A stretch of 64,000 nt of DNA from Dysosmobacter acutus. Its GTDB lineage: Bacteria > Bacillota > Clostridia > Oscillospirales > Oscillospiraceae. Below the pieces are notes generated by a model, which had not been told where the DNA came from, ran no database searches, and saw only the letters and a program-made list of their open reading frames with translations. Numbering within the stretch: position 1 is the first letter of the stretch; each line of letters starts with the position of its first letter. A program made the position numbers and the translations under genes. Shown here piece by piece: positions 30,347 through 40,089 of this stretch. The stretch is taken from the NCBI RefSeq assembly GCF_018919205.1, contig NZ_JAHLQN010000001.1, forward strand, positions 1,178,001-1,242,000, read 5' to 3'.

Positions 30347-31513
30347 ATGCCTCAGCCCCTGTCCGACAGAACCAACAGCTTTACCGATTCCGTGATCCGC
30401 CGCATGACCCGCATTGCCATGAAATACGACGCAGTCAACCTGTCCCAGGGGTTTCCGGACTTTGATCCGCCCAGGGAGATATTGGACCGGCTGGCCCAGG
30501 TGGCCTATAAGGGACCCCATCAGTATGCCGTCACCTGGGGCGCCCAGAATTTCCGGGAGGCTCTGGCGGAAAAGCAGAGCGCTCTCATGGGCCGGACCAT
30601 CGACCCCAACAGCGAGATCGTGGCCACCTGCGGCAGCACCGAGGCCATGATGGCCGCCATGATGACCGTGGCCAACCCGGGCGACAAGGTGGTGGTGTTC
30701 TCCCCCTTTTATGAAAACTACGGAGCCGACGCCATCCTCTCCGGCGCGGAGCCCATCTATGTGTCTTTGAAGCCTCCGGCGTTCCAGTTTGACGTGGACG
30801 AACTGGAGGCGGCCTTCAAGCAGCGCCCCAAAGCCCTGATCCTCTGCAACCCCTCCAACCCCTGCGGCAAGGTCTTCACCCGGGAGGAGCTGCTGACCAT
30901 TGCGGAGATGGCCACCAGGTACGATGTGTACGTCATCACCGACGAGGTCTATGAGCACATTCTTTACGCGCCCAATCAGCACACCTACTTTGCCGCGCTG
31001 CCGGGGATGTGGAACCGCACCATCACCTGCTCGTCTCTCTCCAAGACCTACTCCATCACCGGCTGGCGCCTGGGATACATCATTGCCCCGGCGGAGATCA
31101 TCGACCGGGCCAAAAAGGTCCATGACTTCCTGACGGTGGGCTGTGCCGCCCCGCTGATGGAGGCGGTGGTGCCGGCGCTGCGCTTTGGCCCGGAGTACTA
31201 TGCGGACCTGCAGGAGAAATACACCCGCAAGCGGGACCTCTTTTTGGGCGGGCTGGATGCCATGGGCATTCCCCATACCGATCCCCAGGGCGCCTATTAC
31301 GTGCTGCTGGATATCTCCGAATACGGCTACGACAGCGACCTTCAGTTCTGCAAAAGCCTGGCCCGGGAGGTGGGCGTGGCCGCTGTCCCCGGCTCCAGCT
31401 TCTTCCGGGAGGATGTGAACCATCTCATCCGCCTCCATTTTGCCAAGCGGGACGACACCCTGAACGAGGCGCTGAACCGACTGGAGTCCATGCGGGGAAA
31501 ACTGAAAAAATAA
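30347..31513 (+). CDS. Class I/II PLP-dependent aminotransferase
   Basis: A 388-residue fold-type I aminotransferase. AAAGGAG precedes ATG 30347. Key features are NLSQGFPDFDPP near the N terminus, STEAMM for phosphate binding, NPSNPCGKVF (substrate/PLP contacts), DEVYEHI with the PLP Asp, the Schiff-base Lys in SSLSKTYSITGWRLGY (about residue 235) and the carboxylate-binding Arg in LIRLHFAK near the C terminus. The closest types are methionine/kynurenine/aspartate aminotransferases; the amino acid cannot be told from sequence alone. Single-gene unit with a strong terminator. Confidence 0.87.
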   Translation: MPQPLSDRTNSFTDSVIRRMTRIAMKYDAVNLSQGFPDFDPPREILDRLAQVAYKGPHQYAVTWGAQNFREALAEKQSALMGRTIDPNSEIVATCGSTEAMMAAMMTVANPGDKVVVFSPFYENYGADAILSGAEPIYVSLKPPAFQFDVDELEAAFKQRPKALILCNPSNPCGKVFTREELLTIAEMATRYDVYVITDEVYEHILYAPNQHTYFAALPGMWNRTITCSSLSKTYSITGWRLGYIIAPAEIIDRAKKVHDFLTVGCAAPLMEAVVPALRFGPEYYADLQEKYTRKRDLFLGGLDAMGIPHTDPQGAYYVLLDISEYGYDSDLQFCKSLAREVGVAAVPGSSFFREDVNHLIRLHFAKRDDTLNEALNRLESMRGKLKK

Positions 31514-31529
31514 TACACAAAAATCAGGA

Positions 31530-31566
31530 AAGCCTGCCGCGAATTTTTTGCGCGGCAGGCTTTTTT
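31530..31566 (+). terminator. Terminator of the aminotransferase gene
   Basis: AGCCTGCCGCG and CGCGGCAGGCT arms followed by TTTTTT. Confidence 0.93.
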
Positions 31567-31688
31567 CAGGGTGGATTGTTTACAAAATATGTGTATTTTT
31601 CAGGTTCGTTTTATGTTAAAGTGGTAACCTCTTGATGACTTCAATTAGGTGAAACTTGAAATAAAGACGCAAGAAAGGAATCCCTGAC

Positions 31689-33407
31689 ATGGAAAACGAA
31701 GTGTGCAGTCAAGCTGAGGAAGCTCTGTCCGCTCCCGCAAGGCAGGAGGAGAAGAAAAAACGGTTCGGAGGAGGGAAGAATCCCTTTAAAGGCGGCAAAA
31801 AGAAGAAATGGCTGTTGATTGCCCTGGCGGTGGTGGTGCTGGCGGCGGCGGTGCTGCGCGGATGCGGCGGCAAGAGTGCCGCGCCGCAGACTACATATAC
31901 CGAAGAGCAGGCCGCCTACCGGGCCATCTCCCAAGTTCTCTCCGGCAGCGGAACGCTGGCTCCCGCCAACTCCTACACAGTGACCACGCTGCTCCAGGGG
32001 GAAATCCTGACGGCGGGCTTTGAAGAAGGGGACACCGTGGAGAAGGACACGGTGCTCTATGAGATCGACTCCTCGGATTCCTCCACCAATGTGGAGAAGG
32101 CGGAGCTCTCGCTGAACCAGGCTCAGAGAAGCTATGAGTCGGCGCTGGAGAGCAAATATCTGACGGCAAAGACCTCGGGAACGGTGTCCGGCCTTCAGGT
32201 CTCCGTGGGAGACCAGGTCAGTGCCGGGCAGACTCTGGCCACTATCCGGGACAGCAGCACATTGTCGCTGAAGGTTCACTTCCCCGCGGACGACGCGGCC
32301 GGCTTCTATGTGGGGCAGGGAGCAACCGTGACGCTGGACGGCTCCTTTGAGACCCTCTCCGGTTTCATCAGCGCCATCTCCGGCAGCGACGAGGTGCTCA
32401 CCGGCAACCGCATCGTCCGCCAGGTGACGATCCAGGTGGCAAACGGCGGCGCCCTGACCAGCACTCAGTCCGCGACGGCGTCGGTGAACGGCGTGGGCAG
32501 CAGCGACAGCGGCACGCTCCAATATAAATCGGAGAGCGTGCTCACCGCGCCATCCTCCGGCGAGGTGGCGGCCATCAACGTGAGCGAGGGCGGCTACGCC
32601 TCCAAGGGACAGACGGTGCTGACCCTGGGCGGCGACACCATTGACAACCAGGTGCAAAGCGCCTCCGAGAACGTGCGCAACGCGGAGATTTCCCTGGAAA
32701 ACACCCAGAATCAGATGGACGACTACACCATCACCTCGCCCATCGCGGGCACCATCGTGGATAAGCAGTACAAGGCCGGCGACAAAGTGGAGTCCGGAAA
32801 GACGCTCTGCACCATCTATGACCTGAGCTATTTGGAGATGACGCTGAACATCGACGAGCTGGACATCAGCCTGGTGGAAGTGGGGCAGAAAGTGCAGATC
32901 ACCGCCGACGCGGTGGAGGGCAGGAGCTATGAGGGCGTGATCACGAAGGTCTCCGTGGCGGGCACCACCACCGGCGGAACCACCAGCTATCCCGTCACCA
33001 TCCGCATCGATGAGACCGACGGGCTGCTGCCGGGCATGAACGTGGACGCGGAGATCATCGTGGCGGCCGCCGACAACGCCCTGGCCATTCCCGGCGGCGC
33101 CGTGGAGCGGGGCAACAAGGTGCTGATCACCACCTCCTCCCCCAGCGCGGCCGACGCCCTTGCGGATACGGCGCCGGAGGGGTATGTCTACGTCCAGGTG
33201 GAGACAGGCATCAGCGACGACGATTATATTGAGATTCTCAGCGGCCTCAAGGAGGGCGACACAGTTGCCTATATTCCGGCCCAGGCCCAGTACAGCGACA
33301 TCTACAGCATGATGATGGGTGGGCCGATGGTGACCACCAGCGAGGCCGGCGGGCCGCCCGACGGGGGAGGACCCGGAGGGGGGCCCGGAGGAGGGCCCCA
33401 GGGATGA
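31689..33407 (+). CDS. MacA/HlyD-type efflux adaptor
   Basis: A 572-residue membrane-fusion protein. A cytoplasmic N terminus rich in Lys (residues 1-40) leads to one transmembrane helix (WLLIALAVVVLAAAVLRG). Outside the cell are two biotinyl-lipoyl half-motifs (SGSGTLAPANSYTVTTLLQG; TITSPIAGTIVDKQYKAGDK), coiled-coil hairpin segments and a beta-barrel (DELDISLVEVGQKVQI). The C terminus is a Gly/Pro repeat (GGGPGGGPGGGP). It couples to the ABC transporter encoded next, which overlaps it by 4 nt. In Gram-positive cells such systems export peptides, antibiotics or lipids; the cargo is unknown. Confidence 0.87.
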   Translation: MENEVCSQAEEALSAPARQEEKKKRFGGGKNPFKGGKKKKWLLIALAVVVLAAAVLRGCGGKSAAPQTTYTEEQAAYRAISQVLSGSGTLAPANSYTVTTLLQGEILTAGFEEGDTVEKDTVLYEIDSSDSSTNVEKAELSLNQAQRSYESALESKYLTAKTSGTVSGLQVSVGDQVSAGQTLATIRDSSTLSLKVHFPADDAAGFYVGQGATVTLDGSFETLSGFISAISGSDEVLTGNRIVRQVTIQVANGGALTSTQSATASVNGVGSSDSGTLQYKSESVLTAPSSGEVAAINVSEGGYASKGQTVLTLGGDTIDNQVQSASENVRNAEISLENTQNQMDDYTITSPIAGTIVDKQYKAGDKVESGKTLCTIYDLSYLEMTLNIDELDISLVEVGQKVQITADAVEGRSYEGVITKVSVAGTTTGGTTSYPVTIRIDETDGLLPGMNVDAEIIVAAADNALAIPGGAVERGNKVLITTSSPSAADALADTAPEGYVYVQVETGISDDDYIEILSGLKEGDTVAYIPAQAQYSDIYSMMMGGPMVTTSEAGGPPDGGGPGGGPGGGPQG

Positions 33408-34144
33408 ACGCGCTGATTGAGTTCCGGGACGTCTGTAAAACCTATCACATGGGTGATACGGAGGTCCGGGCGGCGGACCACATCTCCATGCAGATTCGGC
33501 GCGGGGAGTTTGTGGCCATCGTGGGCCAGTCCGGCTCCGGCAAGTCCACCTGCATGAACATCATCGGCTGCTTGGACGTACCCACCTCCGGCACCTATCT
33601 GTTGGATGGGCGGAACGTGGGCCAGATGAACAAGAACGAGCTGGCGGAGATCCGCAACAAGCTGCTGGGCTTTATCTTTCAGCAGTACAACCTGCTGCCC
33701 AAGCTGAACCTGCTGGAGAATGTGGAGATGCCGCTGATGTATGCCGGCGTGTCCCGCTCCGAGCGGAGGGAGCGGGCGAAGTTGGCGCTGGAGCTGGTGG
33801 GACTGGGGGACAAGGTCAAAAATAAGCCCAACCAGCTCTCCGGCGGCCAGCAGCAGCGCGTCTCCATCGCCCGGGCTCTGGTGGGCGAACCGGCGGTGAT
33901 TTTGGCCGACGAGCCCACCGGCGCTTTGGATTCCCGGACGGGCCGGGAGGTGCTCTCGTTGCTCCAGCAGCTGCACGAGGCGGGCAACACCGTGGTGCTC
34001 ATCACCCATGACAACTCCATCGCCATTCAGGCCGAGCGGATCATCCGCCTGGAGGACGGCCAGGTGATCTACGACGGCGACGCCCATGCGCCGGAGGCAG
34101 TGGTGACACCGTCTCTTGCCGGGGGAAGGGGGGGACGTCCATGA
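33404..34144 (+). CDS. MacB-type ABC exporter ATPase
   Basis: A 246-residue ATP-binding subunit. Walker A is GQSGSGKST (about 41-49), the Q-loop [10 protein letters not shown], the signature LSGGQQQR, Walker [14 protein letters not shown] and the H-loop LITHDN, all intact and typical of the LolD/MacB group. ATG overlaps the adaptor's stop (ATGA), and its own stop overlaps the permease start in the same way, so the three proteins are translationally coupled and should be made in step. The last 15 residues are a Gly/Arg tail. Confidence 0.92.
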   Translation: MNALIEFRDVCKTYHMGDTEVRAADHISMQIRRGEFVAIVGQSGSGKSTCMNIIGCLDVPTSGTYLLDGRNVGQMNKNELAEIRNKLLGFIFQQYNLLPKLNLLENVEMPLMYAGVSRSERRERAKLALELVGLGDKVKNKPNQLSGGQQQRVSIARALVGEPAVILADEPTGALDSRTGREVLSLLQQLHEAGNTVVLITHDNSIAIQAERIIRLEDGQVIYDGDAHAPEAVVTPSLAGGRGGRP

Positions 34145-35340
34145 AGATGACAGAATCCTTTTCCCTTGCGCTGAAGAACATTGCCTCCAGCAAGATGCGA
34201 ACCTTTTTGACCATGTTAGGCATCATCATCGGCATCACGGCGGTAATCGTCATTGTGGGCCTTGGCAACGGCATGCAGAGGTATATGGAGGACAGCTTCG
34301 CGGAGCTGGGCACCAATACGCTCTCCGTAATGATCAGCGGTCGGGGCAGCTCGTCCCGAAGCGTGTCGGTGGACGACATGTATAAGATCGTGGAGGAAAA
34401 CCACGAGTATCTGGACCAGCTGTCTCCCAACGTGACCATGTCCGGCACGGTGAAGGTGGGGACCGAAACCTACAGCGCCACCGCTGTGTCCGGCGTCAGC
34501 GAGGATTATTTCAGCATGAAGGGCTACACGGTGGCCCAGGGCCGGGGCATCCAGTATGTGGATGTTTCCGAGCGCAAGCACATCTGCGTAGTGGGAAGCT
34601 ACGTGGCCGACACCTATTATGGAGGCAGCGCCGTGGGGCAGACCATCAAGGTTGGAGCCAATAAGTTCACCATTGTGGGTGTGCTGGCCCAGCAGGCGGA
34701 TGAGGCGGACGAGGGCGGCACCGACGACGCGGTGTACGTCCCCTACTCCACGGCCTCCCGCCTCTCCGGCGTCGGCACCATCAGCAGCTACACCATCACC
34801 GTGGTCAATGAGGACCAGTCCGCGGCGGCGAAAAAGGTGGTGGAAAACGCGCTCTTTGACGTCTTTGACGACTCCGACGCCTACGCGGTGATCAGCATGT
34901 CGGAGATTCTGGATATGATGAACAGCATGATCGATGTGATGATTACCATTCTCACCGTGATCGCGGCCATCTCCCTGGTGGTGGGCGGCATCGGCATCAT
35001 GAACATCATGCTGGTGTCCGTCACGGAGCGCACCCGGGAGATCGGTATCCGCAAGGCCCTGGGCGCCAAGGAACGCTACATCATGCAGCAGTTTGTCATC
35101 GAGGCGGCCACCACCAGCTCCTTAGGCGGCGTCATCGGGATCCTTCTGGGCTACGCAATGTCCTCGGTGGCCACCGTGCTGATCGTGCAGCTTACCGGCG
35201 AGGCCATGACGGTGGTGCCCACGGCGGACTCCATCCTGGTGGCGGTGGGCGTGTCCATGGCCATTGGAATTGCCTTTGGCTATCTGCCGGCAAAGAAAGC
35301 GGCGCGCTTGAATCCCATTGACGCGCTGCACTATGAATGA
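34141..35340 (+). CDS. MacB-type FtsX-fold ABC exporter permease
   Basis: A 399-residue permease with the MacB layout: one N-terminal helix (about 20-45, RTFLTMLGIIIGITAVIVIV), a large extracellular MacB-PCD domain (about 46-270) and three C-terminal FtsX helices, including the conserved VVGGIGIMNIMLVSVTERT and REIGIRKALGAKE. The C-terminal end (LPAKKAARLNPIDALHYE) is the usual closing signature. It works as a dimer with the ATPase encoded immediately upstream and with the adaptor. An SLH-domain protein follows 16 nt later. Confidence 0.92.
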   Translation: MKMTESFSLALKNIASSKMRTFLTMLGIIIGITAVIVIVGLGNGMQRYMEDSFAELGTNTLSVMISGRGSSSRSVSVDDMYKIVEENHEYLDQLSPNVTMSGTVKVGTETYSATAVSGVSEDYFSMKGYTVAQGRGIQYVDVSERKHICVVGSYVADTYYGGSAVGQTIKVGANKFTIVGVLAQQADEADEGGTDDAVYVPYSTASRLSGVGTISSYTITVVNEDQSAAAKKVVENALFDVFDDSDAYAVISMSEILDMMNSMIDVMITILTVIAAISLVVGGIGIMNIMLVSVTERTREIGIRKALGAKERYIMQQFVIEAATTSSLGGVIGILLGYAMSSVATVLIVQLTGEAMTVVPTADSILVAVGVSMAIGIAFGYLPAKKAARLNPIDALHYE

Positions 35341-35356
35341 TTTGGGAGGAGAAAGC

Positions 35357-37222
35357 ATGAAACAGAAAATCCTTGCCCTGATTTTGGCGGTGTGCACGGT
35401 ATTTACCATGATGAGCGTACCGGCCTCCGCTTTGGACGAGGGCTCCGGAGTGGTGCAGACGGTTCGTGCCATGGGGATATTGGTGGGCGACACCAACGGC
35501 AATCTGAACCTGGGCCGGAATGTGACCCGGGCAGAGTTTGCAAAGATGATCGTGGCCGCGTCCTCGTATAAGGACAGCATCGGCGACGGCACAGGAAGCT
35601 CTCTTTTCAAAGATGTGAAGAGCAGCCACTGGGCCAGCGCCTACATTAAAATTGCCGTGGAGCAGGGCTGGATGGTGGGCTATACAGACGGAACCTTCCG
35701 CCCCACCCGGACCATCTCCGTGGAGGAGGCCTGCACCACCGTGCTGCGCGTGCTGGGCTATGAGGCCTCCGACCTGGCCGGCTCCTATCCCACGGCCCAG
35801 CTGACCAAGGCCTCCGCTCTGGGGCTGCGGGACGACATCTCCCTGAGCCAGGGCGGGATCATGACCCGGGGCAACTGCGCCCAGCTCTTCTACAACATGA
35901 TGACCGCCCAGACCAAGGCGGGGCAGGTGTACGCCGCCACGATGGGATACAGCCTGAATGCCAGCGGCGAGGTGGATTACGCCGCCGTGGTGAACGCCAC
36001 CATGTCCGGCCCCTATGTGGCCGGGGAAGGCGGGACTGCCGCGCTGCCCTTCACCGCCTCGGCGGTCTACCGCAACGGCGCCGCCTCCGCGCTCAGCGCC
36101 ATCACCCAGTACGACGTCTACTACTACAATCAGAACCTGCGCACGGTCTGGGTCTACACCGACCGGGCCGCGGGCACCATCACCGCTATCACCCCCAGCG
36201 GCGCCTCGCCCACCACGGTGACGGTGGCCGGAACCACCTATACCATCGGCGCCTCCACGGCGGCCTACAAGCTCTCCTCCATGGGCAGCTTCAAGGTGGG
36301 CGACACCGCCACGCTGCTTCTGGGCATGGACGGCACTGTGGTGGATGTACTGGACATCGCCCTGAGCAACCAGATCTACTACGGTATGGTCCTCGCCTCC
36401 AGCCGGACCACCACCGTCAGCGGAAGCGCCGCGGTGGAAAAGGCGGTTGAGGTGGTCTGCACCGACGGTTCCGTGCGCACCTTTACCGTGGAGAAGGATA
36501 AGACCTACTCCAAGGGCAACCTGGTCTCCGTCACCGTCACGGAAAACGGAACGGTGATCTCCAACCTGGCCGCCCGCAGCGCCACCGGCGCGGTGAACAG
36601 CGACGGCACCAAGATCGGCAGCCTGAAGGTGGCCGGGGACGTCCAGATTCTGGACACCACCAGCGATGGAGCCTATGCGGTGATCTCCGCCGCCCGGCTG
36701 GCCGGCACCACCCTCCAGAGCGGCGCGGTGCGTTATTACGCCCTCAACGAAAACGGCGAGATCAGCCACATGCTGCTCAACAACGCCACCGGCGACGTAT
36801 GGAACTACTGCTTCCTGGTGGAGCTGACCAAGCAGGACGGCAGCAGCGCCTCGCCGCTGACCGGCTACTACGCCTGCATGGAGGACGGCAAGAGCACCAC
36901 GCTGACCACCACGGGCAAGGTGTACGGCATGGAGGATGAGACCGCCATAGCCTACCGCTACGACGCGGACGGCGCCATTGCGGATATGAAAAAGCTCACC
37001 TCCTTCCCCATCACGGAGCTGACCACCCTCTACGCCGTCAGCGACGGTACAAGGCGCCAGCTCTCCGATGACGTGCAGGTCTACCTCAAGAGCGGCAGCA
37101 GCTACTATGCCGCCACGCTCTCATCGGTGGACGGCGCATCCTACAAGCTCACCGGCTGGTACGACAGCTTTGGCGCTGCCGCCGGTGGGCGGGTGCGGGT
37201 GATCATCGCAGAGGCCCGGTAA
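35357..37222 (+). CDS. Secreted protein with S-layer homology (SLH) domains
   Basis: A 621-residue exported protein; ATG 35357 follows GGGAGGA. A signal peptide (MKQKILALILAVCTVFTMMS, cut after PASA) is followed by SLH-type repeats in about residues 25-195: RAMGILVGDTNGNLNLGRNV then TRAEFAKM; DVKSSHWASAYIKIAVEQGW then MVGYTDGTFRP; and RGNCAQLFYNMM. SLH domains anchor proteins to pyruvylated cell-wall polymers. The remaining 430 residues are Ser/Thr/Ala-rich beta-type sequence with no recognised domain. Its position 16 nt after the MacAB-like genes suggests it is part of that operon, perhaps as the wall-side component or as exported cargo; that is inference. A terminator follows. Confidence 0.82.
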   Translation: MKQKILALILAVCTVFTMMSVPASALDEGSGVVQTVRAMGILVGDTNGNLNLGRNVTRAEFAKMIVAASSYKDSIGDGTGSSLFKDVKSSHWASAYIKIAVEQGWMVGYTDGTFRPTRTISVEEACTTVLRVLGYEASDLAGSYPTAQLTKASALGLRDDISLSQGGIMTRGNCAQLFYNMMTAQTKAGQVYAATMGYSLNASGEVDYAAVVNATMSGPYVAGEGGTAALPFTASAVYRNGAASALSAITQYDVYYYNQNLRTVWVYTDRAAGTITAITPSGASPTTVTVAGTTYTIGASTAAYKLSSMGSFKVGDTATLLLGMDGTVVDVLDIALSNQIYYGMVLASSRTTTVSGSAAVEKAVEVVCTDGSVRTFTVEKDKTYSKGNLVSVTVTENGTVISNLAARSATGAVNSDGTKIGSLKVAGDVQILDTTSDGAYAVISAARLAGTTLQSGAVRYYALNENGEISHMLLNNATGDVWNYCFLVELTKQDGSSASPLTGYYACMEDGKSTTLTTTGKVYGMEDETAIAYRYDADGAIADMKKLTSFPITELTTLYAVSDGTRRQLSDDVQVYLKSGSSYYAATLSSVDGASYKLTGWYDSFGAAAGGRVRVIIAEAR

Positions 37223-37232
37223 ACGGTTCCAA

Positions 37233-37266
37233 ACAGGGCAGGCCCCGAAAGGGCCTGCCCTGTTTG
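37233..37266 (+). terminator. Terminator of the efflux/SLH operon
   Basis: CAGGGCAGGCCC, CGAAA loop, GGGCCTGCCCTG, TTTG. Confidence 0.85.
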
Positions 37267-37359
37267 TGCAACTGTGCCAGATTTTTATGAAATGCATGTA
37301 AAAGAACATGGAGCCGGGCGGCGGATTTCACAATCCTGCCGCGGCGGTGCAGATTTCCG

Positions 37360-37387
37360 TTGCCGGCGTTGAAAAAAGGCGTATAAT
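37360..37387 (+). promoter_or_regulatory. Promoter of pyk
   Basis: TTGCCG (37360-37365), 16-bp spacer, TATAAT (37382-37387). Confidence 0.6.
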
Positions 37388-37437
37388 GAAGGTGTGAAAT
37401 AGGAAGAATCCAGAAAATTGCATGATGGAGGAAAATT

Positions 37438-39180
37438 ATGCACAAAACGAAAATTGTCTGTACGCTGGGCCCTGCCACGGATCGGGAGGAAATCCTCCGG
37501 GGGATGATAGAGTCCGGCATGAACGTGGCCCGCTTCAACTTTTCCCACGGCAGCCACGAAGAGCATAAGGCCCGGCTGGAGATGGTAAAAAAGCTGCGCC
37601 AGGAGATGTCGCTGCCCGTTGCCGCCATGCTGGACACCAAGGGGCCGGAGATCCGCCTGAAGACCTTTGCCAAGGGCGTGGCGGAGCTTGAGGCGGGACA
37701 GGAGTTTACCCTGACCACCCGGGATGTGGAGGGGGACGGACACATCTGCGCCGTGACCTACCGCGACCTGCCCTTGGACGTGGCGGCGGGCGGCACCATC
37801 TTGCTGGATGACGGACTGATCCGCCTGACGGTCCTGGAGGTAAAGGACCAGGACATCCTGTGCCGGGTGGAAAACAGCGGCCGCATTAAAAACCGCAAGG
37901 GCGTGAACGTGCCCGGCGTCAGGCTGTCCATCCCCTATATGAGTGCCCAGGACCGGGAGGACATCCTCTTCGGCATCGAGGAGGGGTTCGACTTTGTGGC
38001 GGCCAGCTTTACCCGCTCCGCCGCCGATGTGCTGGAAATCCGCCGCCTGATCGAAAGCAGGAGCTCCACCATGCGGGTCATCGCCAAAATTGAGAACCAG
38101 GAGGGAGTCAACAACCTCAGCGAAATTCTCTCTGTTGCCGACGGTATCATGGTAGCCCGGGGCGATATGGGCGTGGAGATCGATTTTACGGAAATCCCCA
38201 TCATCCAAAAGGACATCATCGCCCAGTGCGCATCCTGCGGCAAACCGGTGATCACCGCCACCCAGATGCTGGACTCCATGATGGAAAATCCCCGCCCCAC
38301 CCGGGCGGAGATCACCGACGTGGCGAACGCCATCTATGACGGCACCTCCGCCATCATGCTCTCCGGCGAGACGGCGGCGGGCAAATACCCGCTGGAGGCG
38401 GTGCGCACCATGGCCGCCATCGCCCAGCGGACGGAGTCGGACATCAACTATTCCAAGCGGATGCGGAACATGACAGCGGAGAGCCACCTGAGCATTGCCG
38501 CCGCCACGGCCCACGCCGCCTGCACCACGGCCATGGACGTGGGGGCCGATGCCATCATCACGGTCAGCAAGAGCGGGGAGACTGCCCGGCTGGTCAGCCG
38601 CTTCCGCCCGGGGACGCCCATCATCGCCTGCCTGCTGGACGAGCGGGTTCAGCGGCATCTGAGCCTCTCCTGGGGCGTAATGCCGCTGATGATGCCCTAT
38701 GCCAACAACACCGACGAGCTGATCGACCTGGCGGTGGAGGCGGCCCGGAAAGCCGGTCTGGTCTCCGACGGAGACCTGGTGGTTCTGACCGCCGGGCTGC
38801 CGGCGGGCATCCCGGGCACCACAAACATGATTAAGGTGCACCTGGTGGGAGACAGCCTGATGACCGGCGTGGGCATCGGCGCCAGCAACGCCCGGGGACG
38901 CCTGTGCGTGTGCGCCAGTCCGGAGGAAATCCGTGCAAAGTTCCATCCCGGCGATGTGCTGGTGGTGCCCTATACCACCAATGAGATGCTGGATGTGATG
39001 CGCCAGGCCTCCGCCGTCATCAGCGAGGAGTCAGGCGTCAACAGCCATGCCGCCACGGTGGGGCTGACACTGAATAAGGCCGTTATTGTGGGGGCCTTTG
39101 GCGCCACCCGCACTCTGAAGGACGGCACCATGGTCAGCGTGGACTGCGCCCGGGGCGTGATCCACGGTCTGCCGCTTTAA
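37438..39180 (+). CDS. pyk: Pyruvate kinase with C-terminal PEP-utilising domain
   Basis: A 580-residue enzyme converting phosphoenolpyruvate and ADP to pyruvate and ATP. GGAGG precedes the ATG. Barrel features are MHKTKIVCTLGPAT, ARFNFSHGSHEEH, MLDTKGPEIRL, the catalytic Lys/Glu region RVIAKIENQEGV, MVARGDMGVEI and the signature ITATQMLDSMMENPRPTRAE. The alpha/beta domain covers about 350-470. The extra 110 residues at the C terminus (VLVVPYTTNEMLDVM; ISEESGVNSHAATVGLTLNK) form a PEP-utiliser mobile domain found in many Bacillales and Clostridial pyruvate kinases; it has a Ser-His pair (NSHAA) where transferases have a phospho-His. Confidence 0.95.
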   Translation: MHKTKIVCTLGPATDREEILRGMIESGMNVARFNFSHGSHEEHKARLEMVKKLRQEMSLPVAAMLDTKGPEIRLKTFAKGVAELEAGQEFTLTTRDVEGDGHICAVTYRDLPLDVAAGGTILLDDGLIRLTVLEVKDQDILCRVENSGRIKNRKGVNVPGVRLSIPYMSAQDREDILFGIEEGFDFVAASFTRSAADVLEIRRLIESRSSTMRVIAKIENQEGVNNLSEILSVADGIMVARGDMGVEIDFTEIPIIQKDIIAQCASCGKPVITATQMLDSMMENPRPTRAEITDVANAIYDGTSAIMLSGETAAGKYPLEAVRTMAAIAQRTESDINYSKRMRNMTAESHLSIAAATAHAACTTAMDVGADAIITVSKSGETARLVSRFRPGTPIIACLLDERVQRHLSLSWGVMPLMMPYANNTDELIDLAVEAARKAGLVSDGDLVVLTAGLPAGIPGTTNMIKVHLVGDSLMTGVGIGASNARGRLCVCASPEEIRAKFHPGDVLVVPYTTNEMLDVMRQASAVISEESGVNSHAATVGLTLNKAVIVGAFGATRTLKDGTMVSVDCARGVIHGLPL

Positions 39181-39188
39181 AAAGAGAC

Positions 39189-39222
39189 CCGGCCACCGCC
39201 TTGGTGGTCGGGCGTTTCTTTT
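39189..39222 (+). terminator. Terminator of pyk
   Basis: CCCGGCCACC and GGTGGTCGGG arms (one G:U) followed by CGTTTCTTTT. Confidence 0.8.
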
Positions 39223-39405
39223 CTCCGCCGGGAGAAGTTCCCAGTGAGGGAGAAATCGTGGATATTAAGCGTTTTCCATAAAAAAGAAGAGAGGTAATTG
39301 TTTTTATTTACAAAATTTGCCCCTGCTTTTTTCGACTTTGGACCTTTCCTTTCCAAACATTTTGTGCTATATTAACCAACGAAGAGAAGAACGTGGGGTG
39401 AGAAT

Positions 39406-40089
39406 GTGGCAGAGGGAACGCGGGTCAAGCGATCGGAGCAGGCCGCCAACTGGCTGTATGAAAAAATTGTCTATGAGCGGGAGTTTGAACCGGGCCGCAA
39501 GCTGCCCAATGAGAATGACCTGTCCGCTGAGCTGCACGTCAGCCGGACCACGCTGCGGGAGGCCATCTCCTGCCTGGTGGCCCAGGGGATACTTGAGATC
39601 CGCCGGGGCAAGGGCACCTTTGTGGCCGACAGCCTGCCCCAGGATGCGATGGACTTCAGCTCCTTTCAGCGACTGCGCTCCCGTGTACGGGCCAAGGACC
39701 TCTTTGAGATGCGCCTGATTTTCGAGCCTGAGACGGCGGCCCTTGCCTGCCAGCGGGCAACGGACGCGGAGATCGAGCAGATCTGCCGCAGGGCGGAAAA
39801 GGTGGAGGAGGCCTCGCAAAGCCGGGGCGACTGGTCCGGCGCGGACCAGGAGTTCCACATGGCCATCGCCAGAGCCTCTCACAACGAGTACATGCGCACG
39901 CTGTATCCCATCATCAACAACGCGGTCAACGAGATCATGCAGATTACCGCCAGCCAGGAGCAGATGCAGCGCATCGCCCTGTCGGACAACAAGATGATCC
40001 TTGCGTTTTTGACGCAGCGGGACGCCGAGGGCGCAAAGTTAGCCATGCGCATGCACATGCTCCACCTGATGGAGACCCTCCAGGCATGA
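39406..40089 (+). CDS. FadR/GntR-family regulator, copy 3
   Basis: A 227-residue regulator starting at GTG 39406, preceded by GGGGTGAG. The winged helix (about 8-75) has GRKLPNENDLSAELHVSRTT and LREAISCLVAQGILEIRRGK. The FCD domain has DLFEMRLIFEPETAALACQR and the metal-site residues DQEFHMAIARASHN and AMRMHMLHLME. It is only distantly related to the pair at 10.8-12.6 kb. It lies alone between pyk and the cstA region and might control either its own gene or the cstA transcript; no shared palindrome was found to decide this. Confidence 0.85.
   Translation: MAEGTRVKRSEQAANWLYEKIVYEREFEPGRKLPNENDLSAELHVSRTTLREAISCLVAQGILEIRRGKGTFVADSLPQDAMDFSSFQRLRSRVRAKDLFEMRLIFEPETAALACQRATDAEIEQICRRAEKVEEASQSRGDWSGADQEFHMAIARASHNEYMRTLYPIINNAVNEIMQITASQEQMQRIALSDNKMILAFLTQRDAEGAKLAMRMHMLHLMETLQA

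Noticed and set aside
37285-38946. A 553-residue minus-strand frame opposite pyruvate kinase, and similar long frames opposite the ABC ATPase (21987-23429), antiporter (24882-26456) and SLH gene (35192-36769)
   Set aside because: All lie antisense to genes with clear conserved motifs and show the composition of GC-rich shadow frames.
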